Source of the DNA: Lotus japonicus
Lineage: Eukaryota; Streptophyta; Magnoliopsida; Fabales; Fabaceae
Direction of reading: 5' to 3'
NCBI RefSeq assembly: GCF_012489685.1
Contig: NC_080044.1
Span: forward strand, 23,478,369-23,542,368
Length of the DNA stretch: 64,000 nucleotides
Shown here in pieces: positions 10,457 to 21,043 of the stretch (within the stretch, counting starts at the first letter, position 1; each line of letters opens with the position of its first letter). Position numbers and translations under genes: made by a program. The notes under the pieces were generated by a model. The model saw only the letters and a program-made list of their open reading frames with translations, was not told the DNA's origin and ran no database searches.

Positions 10457-11951
10457 GTGAGGGCTACTCACTGAATACTAGATAATGAATTAGGTGTCGA
10501 CGATTTCGACTTGATTTACTGTTTATGCACTTGATTGTGTTTGACTGGGAAAAACGTTTTCTGAGGCTACGGCTGACAATTAATAATCTTTTATTGCTTG
10601 ATTGTTGTTGAGGTTGATTCACATGCTATGTGCTACCTGGTTAATCTAGGATGTGTGATATTTGCCCTACATGATAAGTGCTAAATGGTTATTCCTCAAT
10701 GTGTTGATATATGTGCCATGACTGTTGGATTGTACTGTTTGAAATATGCAAATACACATATATCTGTTGTTCGTCAGAGTGAGGATAACAGGCAGTTATG
10801 CCAGAATTTGTCGTGAGATTTTGTGAAAGTTTGACGGGACGAACAGAGATTCGGACCCTTGTTGTTGTTTTGATGGATCGAGACCTTCTCTGGGAATTAC
10901 TTGAGATTACGGGATCTTTTAAACTCATAAGTTTAGAGACAAAACTAAATGGAAACTATTTTACAAGGAAAATTCATAAGACATTAAACAACCTCTGAAT
11001 CTTTAAATAATGATCACAATCGCAAGTAAGAACTTAGGACTTGAACATTAGTTTTGGAAAAATGAGAAGTGTCGCCGAGTCCAAGTTTTGGGGAAATTAA
11101 TAAGTTTTTGAGTACGTTGATGCTCTTTTGCTCGATGAGCTGATTTGTTGTTGGGCTATCTGAAAGATAAGCCGGGAAACGGGTAGTTTCCAAGTACATT
11201 GGTACTTGTTGCTCGCTGAGCAGTTTTTGACCATCGGATGGAGATGAGTCGGATGATTCGAGAAATCATCATGAGATATTTTAATAATTAATTGTCTTTT
11301 GTCGCAGAATCGACATTTACCTTAGGGTATTCTTTTTAGAGACAATAAGTTAGCTAGAACACGTGACGACGTGACGACGTGACGAGTGAGTCGGAGACGT
11401 TGTTTGGCTAATCACTTTGCATTCATGCACTCATTTTGAGGTATTAACACGGCAGGAAGTCGGACCTCGGTGGATTCTAAAATGGTCATAAGACCCGGAT
11501 TTCCACATAAGAACACTGCGGTGATTCTTGGTAGCAGACGGAAATGGCAGGCCTGCGGGTTTACTGCTGATCTGACTACACTTTGTTTGGTATAAGAGAC
11601 GCCTGAGCAGAAATGGTCCCACCGTGGCTGGTGTTAGGGCTGACTCGTTGGTGCCCATCCCTCCGGAATGCATCTTGTTCCTTTGCATTTGCATTTCATG
11701 CACCATTCATGCTGATTTAGTTGCTGAATGTATTTGTTACCTGTTAACATTGTTTGAGATATGTTAATTGCCAGTAAATGTTATTTATTTTCGTTGACAG
11801 GATATACAATTTATAATGTTGTTATTCATAACTAAGCCTATGTGGCTACTATTTAAACTTTGCCTATTGGATGTACTATTATGTAATTCTTTGAGTTGAC
11901 CCTTGCGCGTGCTACCTGTGTATGGGGGGCTATGTATGCCCTTTTTGTCAG

Positions 11952-12401
11952 ATGTCGATGGCCGATTGGTTCGAGATGGTCGTCCCTTCGGGGGGGACCA
12001 GGTTTGAGTTGCTGGACACGGACACCCCGGGCTCTTGGGTGGTCGACCCCGCCGGTCACCGAGCCATTTACACGGGGCGAATAATGGAGGACCATGTCGA
12101 CAGAATGGGAAACCTGACGCACGGAGTCTTGAGACGCCACACCGTTAGCTTCAACCTACCATCGGGCGTGCACTGTGGCCCTGGGGTTGTAGTACCACCA
12201 CCATCGCTTGAGGACAAGGAGGACCCTTCGGAGGAGTTGCCTGTAGGAGGGGCTTCATCTGATTCTAGCTCACCCACCGTCGTGGCTGCTGTTGATTTGG
12301 GATCGGCTACAGTACCCGTAGGACCCGTTGTGAGGACCGATGAAGTCATTGACCTGATCGTCTTGGATTCAGATTCAGATGACGATCATGGTGATGCGTA
12401 G
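11952..12401 (+). CDS. LTR-encoded 149-residue protein, unknown family (5' LTR copy)
   Basis: An open frame of 149 codons starting with MSMADWFEMV. Its ATG follows directly on a good intron 3' end (CCCTTTTTGTCAG at 11939-11951), and the second ATG has a GATGG context. An unspliced reading could begin 30 bases earlier (11922), but that ATG is lost in the 3' LTR copy, so 11952 is preferred. The product has no recognised domain: a globular-looking N-terminal half with many aromatic and Gly/Pro residues (1-75), a proline/serine/acidic linker (76-130), and a C-terminal tail with V-I-D-L-I-V-L followed by D-S-D-S-D-D-D (132-145), the pattern of a SUMO-interacting motif. The frame is clearly more GC-rich than its surroundings. 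The 3' LTR copy has identical length, ten base changes and nine residue changes, none of them synonymous, consistent with relaxed constraint since insertion. Confidence 0.6.
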   Translation: MSMADWFEMVVPSGGTRFELLDTDTPGSWVVDPAGHRAIYTGRIMEDHVDRMGNLTHGVLRRHTVSFNLPSGVHCGPGVVVPPPSLEDKEDPSEELPVGGASSDSSSPTVVAAVDLGSATVPVGPVVRTDEVIDLIVLDSDSDDDHGDA

Positions 12402-12889
12402 TTGGGAGTGGTGTGTAGTACTCCTCTAGTCAGGATTAGGGTAGGAGTAGCGTCGTGGCTCTAATCTTCAGTTTTTCTCATTTTGGGGCAGGGTAGGTCC
12501 CCGACCTTTAGCTTTTTGTGTGGTTCTCTTTACGGGAGTCACAGGGAGTTGGTCGGATTAGGAGGTCTTCGGGCTGTTTTGAGCTGACCTACTTTCTTTT
12601 TGGAGGACTGTATATAGAATACTGACCTTATATTTTGTGTTGTACATATTTGCCGTCAGGCACTACTTTCCCGTCACTGGAGGTTACCCGTGACGTGGCA
12701 TGTTGTTTACTGTGGGGAGTGTATCTATATTGTATATTAGTCTTGTTTATCTTTCGTCGATACGTCTTTAAATTCGACAAGTCTTTTATTTACTGAAAAC
12801 AAATATCGAAAAAAAATATTCACGTTTTTCCGCTTTTATTTTCTTTTTGGTTACTAAAGTGACGCCACCGAAATTGGGGTGTTACATTG

Positions 12890-12901
12890 TGGTATCAGAG
12901 C
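12890..12901 (+). other. Primer-binding site, initiator tRNA-Met
   Basis: TGGTATCAGAGC, three bases after the 5' LTR end, matches the 3' end of plant initiator tRNA-Met and would prime minus-strand DNA synthesis. Confidence 0.95.
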
Positions 12902-13068
12902 TTGTCGAGTCTTTCGGGAGTCTTTGGGAAATAGGTCTTCTGTGCTAGGTTGTGTGACTCCGCAAAGAGTGAAAATTGATTGTCTGCAAGCGATTTTTCG
13001 CTTAGAATTGATTGGAGTTATTGCTTAATCATATTGTATAGTTATGTTAGATGCTATCTTATGATGAG

Positions 13069-13094
13069 TACTAACTGTTTGTTTGACTTAACAG
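13069..13094 (+). other. Candidate intron 3' end just before gag
   Basis: A perfect TACTAAC branch-point sequence at 13069-13075 is followed by a T-rich tract and ACAG at 13091-13094. The gag ATG comes three bases later. Joined to the CTACAG/GTGAGG donor at 10456/10457, this would place gag on a short leader and remove the LTR-encoded frame and the primer-binding site. Plant introns rarely match the branch consensus this well, which makes use plausible but unproven. Confidence 0.55.
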
Positions 13095-13097
13095 AAC

Positions 13098-14166
13098 ATG
13101 GTGAACACTAACCAACTAGCGGAGATGATGGCCACTATGGCCCAAGCACGTGATCAGCATCAGCGTCAGAGGGAAGTGACACTGGACCAGAACAAGGGCC
13201 TAAATGATTTCAGGAGACAAGATCCTCCTAAGTTTACTGGTGGAACCGACCCTGACAAAGCGGATCTCTGGATCCAGGAGATTGAGAAGATTTTTGGTGT
13301 ATTGCAAACTGCCGAAGGTGCCAAGGTTGGCATGGCTACTTATCTGCTGCTTGGTGATGCTGAGTACTGGTGGAGAGGCGCCAGGGGAATCATGGAAGCC
13401 AACAATGAAGAGATCAACTGGAATTCTTTCCGAACTGCATTTTTGGAAAAGTATTTCCCAACTAGTGCTCGGGATGAGCGAGAGGCACAGTTTCTGACAC
13501 TTCGTCAAGGGAGCATGTCTGTACCTGAATTCGCTACTAAGTTGTAGTCTTTGGCCAAGCATTTCCAATTCTTCAATGATCGTGTGGATGAGCGCTACAT
13601 GTGTAAGCGTTTTGTCAATGGTCTGAGGCCGGATATTGAGGATTCCGTGAGGCTGTTGGGAATCATGCTTTTTCAGTGGCTTGTTGAGAAAGCTACAGAA
13701 GTTGAACTGATGAAGAATAAGAGGTTGAACCGTGCTGGAATGGGAGGACCAGTGAGATCAGGTTCTCAAAACTGCCAAGGAAAAAGGAGATTTCAGAACA
13801 AGAAGTCGTATCAACGTCCTGCTGGGAGAGGGTTTACCCCAGGATCTTACAGACCTATGGCTGGTACTGCTGGTAGTTCTGGAGATCAGGCTGTGAACAT
13901 AAATGTGAATTGTTTCAAGTGCGGAAAGCTGGGGCACTATGCTAATGCGTGTACAGACACGAGGCCTAAGTGCTTTAATTGTGACAAGTTTCGACACACT
14001 GCCAGTCAGTGTAGGGCACCCAAGACTGAACCGTCTGTCAACACTGCTCGAGGAAAGCGCCCTGCTGCCAAAGCAAGAGTTTACACCATGGATGGTGAAG
14101 AGGCTGAAGGAGTTGATGGTCTGATCAGAGGGAATTGCAAGATTGACGGTAATCTCCTAACTGTAC
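13098..14166 (+). pseudogene. gag: gag, chromovirus capsid/nucleocapsid, with in-frame stop
   Basis: The frame opens at MVNTNQLAEMMATMAQ and shows a typical retrotransposon Gag region with the PPKFTGGTDP and W-x-x-x-I-E-K-I-F motifs, then WWRGAR and FLEKYFP, forming the capsid. The C-terminal part has two CX2CX4HX4C zinc knuckles (CFKCGKLGHYANAC and CFNCDKFRHTASQC) that bind RNA in the nucleocapsid. A TAG at 13545-13547 interrupts the frame in the capsid region; reading continues in the same frame afterwards. The start is chosen as the first ATG downstream of the candidate splice acceptor and has an ATGG context. Gag is continuous in frame with protease, as in other plant gypsy elements, so a Gag-Pol fusion is the normal product of the family. 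Confidence 0.93.
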
Positions 14167-17100
14167 TTTTCGATTCCGGTGCAACGCATTCTTTTATTTC
14201 TAGGGAGTGCGTGACCAGACTGAAACTACCTGTTACTGCTTTGAGCTTTGAGCTTTGATCTTATTGTCACTACACCTGCTAAAACCCTACTTGCTAATGC
14301 TGCATGCATGTACTGTCCGGTGACATATAGAGATAGAGTCTTTCATGCTAATCTAGTATGCATAACTCTCAAGAACTTAGATGTGATCCTAGGAATGGAT
14401 TGGCTATCTCATTATCATTGTCTTTTGGACTGCAACCGAAAGAGGGTGGTTTTTCCTGACTCGGATCTTTTCGAGTATCTATCTGCAAACCATATTAGTG
14501 TTTCTTTGAACGAGGGATCTCAAGAGTATTCTTCATTGCTGAACCTAGAGGGTAAAGGGAACCCGAATGTGAACGATATTCCAATTGTGAGAGACTTCAC
14601 TGATGTTTTTCCTGACGATGTACCTGGATTGCCGCCTGTACGCGACATCGAGTTTGCTATTGACATTGTACCGGGAACAGGGCCGATTTCGATTGCACCA
14701 TATCGTATGGCACCTGCAGAGTTAGTGGAATTAAAGTCTCAGATAGAGGATCTTCTGTCGAAAGGATTTATTCGTCCAAGTGTTTCGCCTTGGGGAGCGC
14801 CAGTTTTATTGGTAAAGAAGAAGGATGGGAGATCTAGATTGTGTGTTGATTACCGACAACTTAACAAAGCAACCGTCAAGAATAGGTATCTGTTGCCTAG
14901 AATTGATGATTTGATGGATCAACTTCGAGGAGCTGCGGTATTCTCAAAGATAGACCTGAAGTCGGGTTATCATCATATTAGAGTGAAGAATGAGGATATT
15001 CAGAAGACTGCATTCAGAACTCGCTATGGACACTATGAGTATTTGGTGATTCCATTTGGAGTGACAAATGCACCTGCTATTTTCATGGACTACATGAACA
15101 GGACTTTTCATGCATTCTTAGATCGATTCGTCGTAGTGTTTATCGACGACATTCTGATTTACTCAAAGGATGCTAAGGACCATGAGGAACACCTGCGCCA
15201 AGTTTCGCAAGTACTGGGGGAGAAGAAGCTGTACGCTAATCCTTCCAAGTGTAAGTTTTGGCTGGGAGAGGTTAAATTCTTAGGTCATGTAATCTCTAAA
15301 GAAGGTATAGCTGTGGATCCAGCAAAGGTAGAGACAGTATTGGCATGGGAACAGCCAAGGACTGTGACGGAAATAAGAAGTTTTGTTGGTTTGGCTGGAT
15401 ACTATCGTCGTTTCATCGAGAACTTCGCCAAGATTGTTGGACCTTTGACTCAACTTACGAGGAAGGATCAACCTTTCGCATGGACCGAAGCTTGTGAAAC
15501 AAGTTTCCAAACGATGAAGGAACGTTTGACAACGTCACCTGTACTAGTTCTGCCACAACTAGAGGAACCGTATGAGGTTTACTGTGATGCTTCGCATCAA
15601 GGTTTGGGATGTGTGCTGATGCAACATCGGAAAGTTGTAGCTTATGCTTCACGATAACTGAAGACTCATGAGAAGAACTATCCAACTCATGATTTAGAGC
15701 TAGCTGCCATCGTATTTTCACTGAAGATCTGGAGACATTACTTATACGGATGCACTTTTACCATATTCAATGATCATAAGAGTTTGAAATATATGTTTGA
15801 CCAGAAGGAGCTGAACATGAGACAGCGAAGATGTATGGAATTTATCAAGGATTACGAATTTACTTTGAAATATCATCCTGGAAAGGCTAATGTTGTTGCT
15901 GTTGCCTTGAGCAGAAAGATGCATATCTCATCGATGATGATTAAAGAGCTGCAATTGCTGGAACAATTCAGAGATTTGTGCTTAGACGTGAGATCATCCG
16001 AGGGAAAACTGAAGTTCGGTATGATCAAGATCGCAAATGGATTGATGGAAGAAATCCGAGATCAACAGTTACAAGATGAATTTCTACTCGGAAAAAGGAA
16101 TTTGGTAATTCAGGGTAAGGACCCAGAATTCAAGGTAGGAAATGATAATATTCTACGGTGTAAGGATAGAGTTTGCGTACCTAACAACCCTGACTTGAGG
16201 AGGTTGATTATGGACGAAGGTCACAAGAGCAAGTTGAGCATTCATCCTTGAATGAAAAAGATGTACCAAGACTTGAAGATGAATTTTTGGTGGCCAGGAA
16301 TGAAGAGACAAGTGGCTGAGTATGTAGCTGCGTGTTTAACATGTCAGAAGGCTAAAGTGGAACATCAGAAACCTTCGGGTATGTTACAAAGTTTGGATGT
16401 ACCAGAATGGAAATGGGACAACATATCGATGGATTTCGTCGTAGCTTTGCCAAGAACTCAGAAAGGTTATGATTCGATTTGGGTAATAGTGGATCGATTA
16501 ACCAAGTCGGCTCATTTTATACCTGTGAGAACTACCTACAATGTGGAGAAACTGTCGGAGATTTATATAGCTGAGATTGTACGCCTTCATGGGGTACCGA
16601 CTAGTATTGTTTCTGACCGAGACCCAAAATTTACTTCACATTTTTGGGAAACTCTTCAGGAGGCATTGGGAACGAGGCTGAGATTAAGTTCTGCTTATCA
16701 CCCACAGACTGATGGACAGACTGAGAGGACTATCCAATCATTGGAAGACTTACTACGAGCTTGCGTTTTGGACAACAAGGGTAGTTGAGATAATCTATTG
16801 CCATTGATTGAGTTCACTTACAACAACAGTTTTCATACGAGCATAGGTATGGCACCGTATGAAGCTTTGTATGGTCGCAAGTGTCGAACACCCTTGTTTT
16901 GGTATCAAGATGGAGAGAATTTGTTAGTTGGACCAGAACTTCTGCAACAGACAACCGAGAAGATCAAACAGATCAGATAGAAAATGAAGACTTCTCAAAG
17001 TAGACAGAAAAGTTATGCAGATCAAAGGCGCAGAACTCTAGAATTTGAAGAAGGAGATCATGTGTTTCTGCGAGTTACACAGACTACAGGAGTTGGACGA

Positions 17101-17472
17101 GCGATTAAGTCGAGGAAACTTACGCCAAAGTTTATTGGACCTTGCCAGATCACTCGTCGTATAGGACCAGTTGCTTACCAGATTGCACTACCACCATTTT
17201 TATCAAACATTCACGATGTCTTTCATGTGTCAAAACTGAGGAAGTACATTGCGGATCCGACGCATGTTATCGAACTTGATGACATCGAGTTGAAGGATGA
17301 ACTGTCTTTCGAGACGCCGCCAATTAGCATTGGTGACACAAGGATAAAACAGTTGAGGGGAAAAGAGATTGTGTTGGTGAAAGTCATTTGGAATAAGGAC
17401 ACTTGTGATGCGACATGGGAACTGAAGGAAAAGATCAAGGAACAGTATCCGGAACTTTTTGATGAACCTTAA
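14160..17472 (+). pseudogene. pol: pol: protease, RT, RNase H, integrase, chromodomain; disrupted
   Basis: Domains in order: aspartic protease with DSGATHSF at about 14172-14195; reverse transcriptase 14600-15330 with the catalytic FIDDIL at 15139-15156; RNase H from the [10 protein letters not shown] motif (about 15580) to 15910; integrase with an HHCC zinc region 16220-16365 and the catalytic Asp in SMDF (16431), Asp in SDRDPKF (about 16614) and Glu after QTDGQTE (about 16720); and a C-terminal chromodomain-like stretch with the LVKVIW and ATWE motifs (17320-17472), which targets integration to particular chromatin in chromoviruses. Breaks: a 7-bp tandem duplication (TTTGAGC at 14240-14246 and 14247-14253) shifts the frame between protease halves; stops occur at 15655, 16249, 16786 and 16978. 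The terminal stop is at 17470-17472. No functional polyprotein can come from this copy. Confidence 0.95.
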
Positions 17473-17487
17473 GTTTCGAGGACGAAA

Positions 17488-17509
17488 CTTTCTTTTTGGA
17501 GGGTAGTAA
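17488..17509 (+). other. Polypurine tract region
   Basis: GGAGGGTAGTAA directly precedes the 3' LTR and follows a T-rich run; this is the expected plus-strand primer position. The purine run is short and interrupted by T, as in other Tekay/Del-like elements. Confidence 0.7.
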
Positions 17510-18215
17510 TGTGAGACCCAAGTTTTTAAGTTTGGAATAACTCGAATAAAATTCCTTTTCACGATTAATTTGATGTAACGTGGAGGAAAACCTGAATAAG
17601 TGTTTATTGAATGGAATAAATTTGTGAAGGAGAAAGTTCAGGAAAAAGCTAAGAATTGTATCAAAGTCGATAAAAGTTATACCACGATTAGTATTCGCTT
17701 AAACCTAGGTAAAAAACGCTAATAAATAGCTAATTTACTCTTTAAGACACGATGGAAGCTAATTCCAAAAATCTTTAGAGAAATGTTAGAACTTCTCTTA
17801 TTCGTCTATAAACAAGCGTTTCAATACGAAACCCTGGAATGTACGAACGTCAAATTCCAATACTCGGAAGTTTGCCGAAACCAAAACCCTGATAGTTCAA
17901 GAAACCTAAAATCAACGGACGATGAAGACTTTTTCTATTCGGAGCTTCAAACGAAGATTCCACACGCGTACGCCTATTTCTCTTCATATTTCTAATCTTT
18001 CTTCAGAACGAAGTTTTCTCATCCGACATCAACTGCAAAAAGTAGTTTTTCGGGTAAAATCGATTTACACCGACTTTGGATCGTTTGATTAAATTCCAAG
18101 AAACCTATTTTGAGTTCTGGAATTCTGTCACCATAACCTATCTTAGAATTCTCCGAGGAATACGCAGGAAAAATCGGAATTGCGAAATTTTCATTTTTCC
18201 AAATTTTCCAAAACC

Positions 18216-18224
18216 TATAAATAG
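18216..18224 (+). promoter_or_regulatory. TATA box of 3' LTR
   Basis: TATAAATAG, identical to the box in the 5' LTR at 9566-9574. Confidence 0.65.
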
Positions 18225-20593
18225 CGAGAAAATGAAATTTTTTTCAAAAACTCACCATTTTCTTTCCTTGAACCCGCGAGCATAGGAGAAGGAGGAGGAG
18301 AAAGTGATTTTCGCCGATTCTTGCCCGATCGCTGCACCGTTCGTTGCTAATCGAAGACTTCGAGGTATAGATATTATCCCTCACTTCTGATCGTCAATTC
18401 TGTCGTCTTTCTCTATGTCTTTCTGTGCTCAAAGTTTTGAGCTTTTTGTAAAGCTGTCCAAATAAGCTGATTTTAGTGTCTAAACTTATTCTCTGCATGC
18501 TTCTGAGCGTGTTTAGCTGATTACATTTAGCCGAATGTCGCCGAAATGCCGCCCGAATTCATTTCTATTGGAAAAACCCATTTCTGGACAAAGTTTCTTT
18601 CTTTAAGCTGAAAATTCACGACTTAGCTTAGCGCTAGTAGGATTAGTCGTCTTAAACGTTGTTGGTGACGTCCCCATCCAATTTTTTTTCGAAAATCCAG
18701 TTTTGAAATTTTGAGCTGAAAAGAATGACCAAAATACCCCTGCGACAATTTTTTATCCGAAAATTTTTCTGAGCTTAGATTCGTCTTAGTTACGGCTAAT
18801 GATAACCTAGGAACCAAGTTTGATCGAAGAAAAATCGGCCCACCTAATTGTGAAAAGTGGCCGAGAGCTCCTCATTAGGGGGGTGGGGGAAATTTCGTTT
18901 TTCGAAAACTTGTCTTAACGCGTTAGATTGTCGTACTTCGGAGTTTATAATGCTTCGTGTAACCCTAGTACGTATTGTTTGCTGAGTTTCTGACTCATTG
19001 TGATTGATTTCTGTGAATTTGTCCTAAGGTTCGTTTGAGGAACTTTGTGGATTCGAAGAGGAAGTTTGTGAAGGAAAACTTGGAGAGCGAGCTGGAGAAC
19101 CTACAGGTGAGGGCTACTCACTGAATACTAGATAATGAATTAGGTGTCGACGATTTCGACTTGATTTACTGTTTATGCACTTGATTGTGTTTGACTGGGA
19201 AAAACGTTTTCTGAGGCTACGGCTGACAATTGATAATCTTTTATTGCTTGATTGTTGTTGAGGTTGATTCACATGCTATGTGCTACCTGGTTAATCTAGG
19301 ATGTGTGATATTTGCCCTATATGCTAAGTGCTAAATGGTTATTCCTCAATGTGTTGATATATGTGTCATGACGGTTGGATTGTACTGTTTGGAATATGCA
19401 AATACACATATATCTGTTGTTCGTCAGAGTGAGGATAACGAGCAGTTATGCCAGAATTTGTCGTGAGATTTTGTGAAAGTTTGACAGGACGAACAGAGAT
19501 TCGGACCCTTGTTGTTGTTTTGATGGATTGAGACCTTCTCTGGGAATTACTTGAGATTACGGGATCTTTTAAACTCATAAGTTTAGAGACAAAACTAAAT
19601 GGAAACTATTTTACAAGGAAAATTCATAAGACATTAAACAACCTCTGAATCTTTAAATAATGATCACAATCGAAAGTAAGAACTTAGGACTTGAACATTA
19701 GTTTTGGAAAAATGAGAAGTGTCACCGAGTCCAAGTTTTGGGGAATTAATAAGTTTTTGAGTACGTTGATGCTCTTTTGCTCGATGAGTTGATTTGTTGT
19801 TGGGCTATCTGAAAGATAAGTCGGGAAACGGGTAGTTTCCAAGTACATTGGTACTTGTTGCTCGCTGAGCAGTTTTTGACCATCGAATGGAGATGAGTCG
19901 GATGATTCGAGAAATCATCATGAGATATTTTTATAATTAATTGTCTTTTGTCGCAGAATCGACATTTACCTTAGGGTATTCTTTTTAGAGACAATAAGTT
20001 AGCAAGAACACGTGATGACGTGACGAGTGAGATCGGAGACGTTGTTTGGCTAATCACTTTGCATTCATGCACTCATTTTGAGGTATTAACACGGCAGGAA
20101 GTCGGACCTCGGTGGATTCTAAAATGGTCATAAGACCCGGATTTCCACATAAGAACACTGCGATGATTCTTGGTAGCAGACGGAAATGGCAGGCCTGCGG
20201 GTTTACTGCTGATCTGACTACACTTTGTTTGGTATAAGAGACGCCCGAGCAGAAATGGTCCCACCGTGGCTGGTGTTAGGGTTGACTCGTTGGTGCCCAT
20301 CCCTCCGGAATGCATCTTGTTCCTTTGCATTTGCATTTCATGCACCATTCATGCTGATTTAGTTGCTGAATGTATTTGTTACCTGTTAACATTGTTTGAG
20401 ATATGTTAATTGCCAGTAAATGTTATTTATTTTCGTTGACAGGATATACAATTTATAATGTTGTTATTCATAACTAAGCCTATGTGGCTACTATTTAAAC
20501 TTTGCCTATTGGATGTACTATTATGTAATTCTTTGAGTTGACCCTTGCGCGTGCTACCTGTGTATCGGGGGCTATGTATGCCCTTTTTGTCAG

Positions 20594-21043
20594 ATGTCGA
20601 TGGCCGATTGGTTCGAGATGGTCGTCCCTTCGGGGGGGACCAGGTTTGAGTTGCTGGACACGGGCACCCCGGGCTCTTGGGTGGTCGACCCCGCCGGTCA
20701 CCGAGCCATTTACACGGGGCGAATAATGGAGGACCATGTCGACAGAATGGGAAACCTGACGCACGGAGTCTTGAGACGCCACACCGTTAGCTTCAACCTA
20801 CCACCGAGCGTGCACTGTGGCCCTGGGGTTGTAGTACCACCACCATCGCTTGAGGACGAGGAGGACCCTTCGGAGGAGGTTCCTGTAGGAGGGGCTTCAT
20901 CTGATTCTAGCTCACCCACCGTCGCGGCTGCTGTTGATTTGGGATCGGGTACAGTACCCGTAGGACCCGCTGTGAGGACCGATGCAGTCATTGACCTGAT
21001 CGTCTTGGATTCAGATTCAGATGACGATCATGGTGATGCGTAG
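20594..21043 (+). CDS. LTR-encoded 149-residue protein, unknown family (3' LTR copy)
   Basis: Same length as the 5' LTR copy, without indels. The upstream alternative ATG of the 5' copy is ATC here, whereas the MSMADW start and the preceding CCCTTTTTGTCAG acceptor are intact, which supports that start. Residue differences from the 5' copy cluster in the linker and acidic parts; the N-terminal half is nearly unchanged, and the VIDLIVLDSDSDDD tail is identical. No family is recognised. Expression would need the 3' LTR promoter and would read into flanking DNA. Confidence 0.55.
   Translation: MSMADWFEMVVPSGGTRFELLDTGTPGSWVVDPAGHRAIYTGRIMEDHVDRMGNLTHGVLRRHTVSFNLPPSVHCGPGVVVPPPSLEDEEDPSEEVPVGGASSDSSSPTVAAAVDLGSGTVPVGPAVRTDAVIDLIVLDSDSDDDHGDA

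Larger units (their letters stand above)
8860..12886 (+). repeat. 5' LTR, 4027 bp
   Basis: Begins TGTGAGACCC and ends GGGTGTTACA. It is unusually long for a gypsy LTR and contains a TATA box (9566-9574), two candidate leader exons, a microsatellite-like GACGTGACGACGTGACGA run near 11365-11385, and an intact 149-codon open frame (11952-12401). Compared with the 3' LTR it has small indels, for example one ACGTGACG-type unit more near 11370. Confidence 0.97.

Noticed and set aside
11431..11706. 91-codon minus-strand open frame in the LTR (also 20073-20348)
   Set aside because: No domain, no recognisable promoter context on that strand, and substitutions between copies show no coding pattern. 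It lies in the proposed intron of the LTR gene.
12068..12349. 93-codon open frame antisense to the LTR gene, present in both LTRs
   Set aside because: It is a by-product of the GC-rich codon usage of the sense frame. It has no splice or promoter signals of its own.
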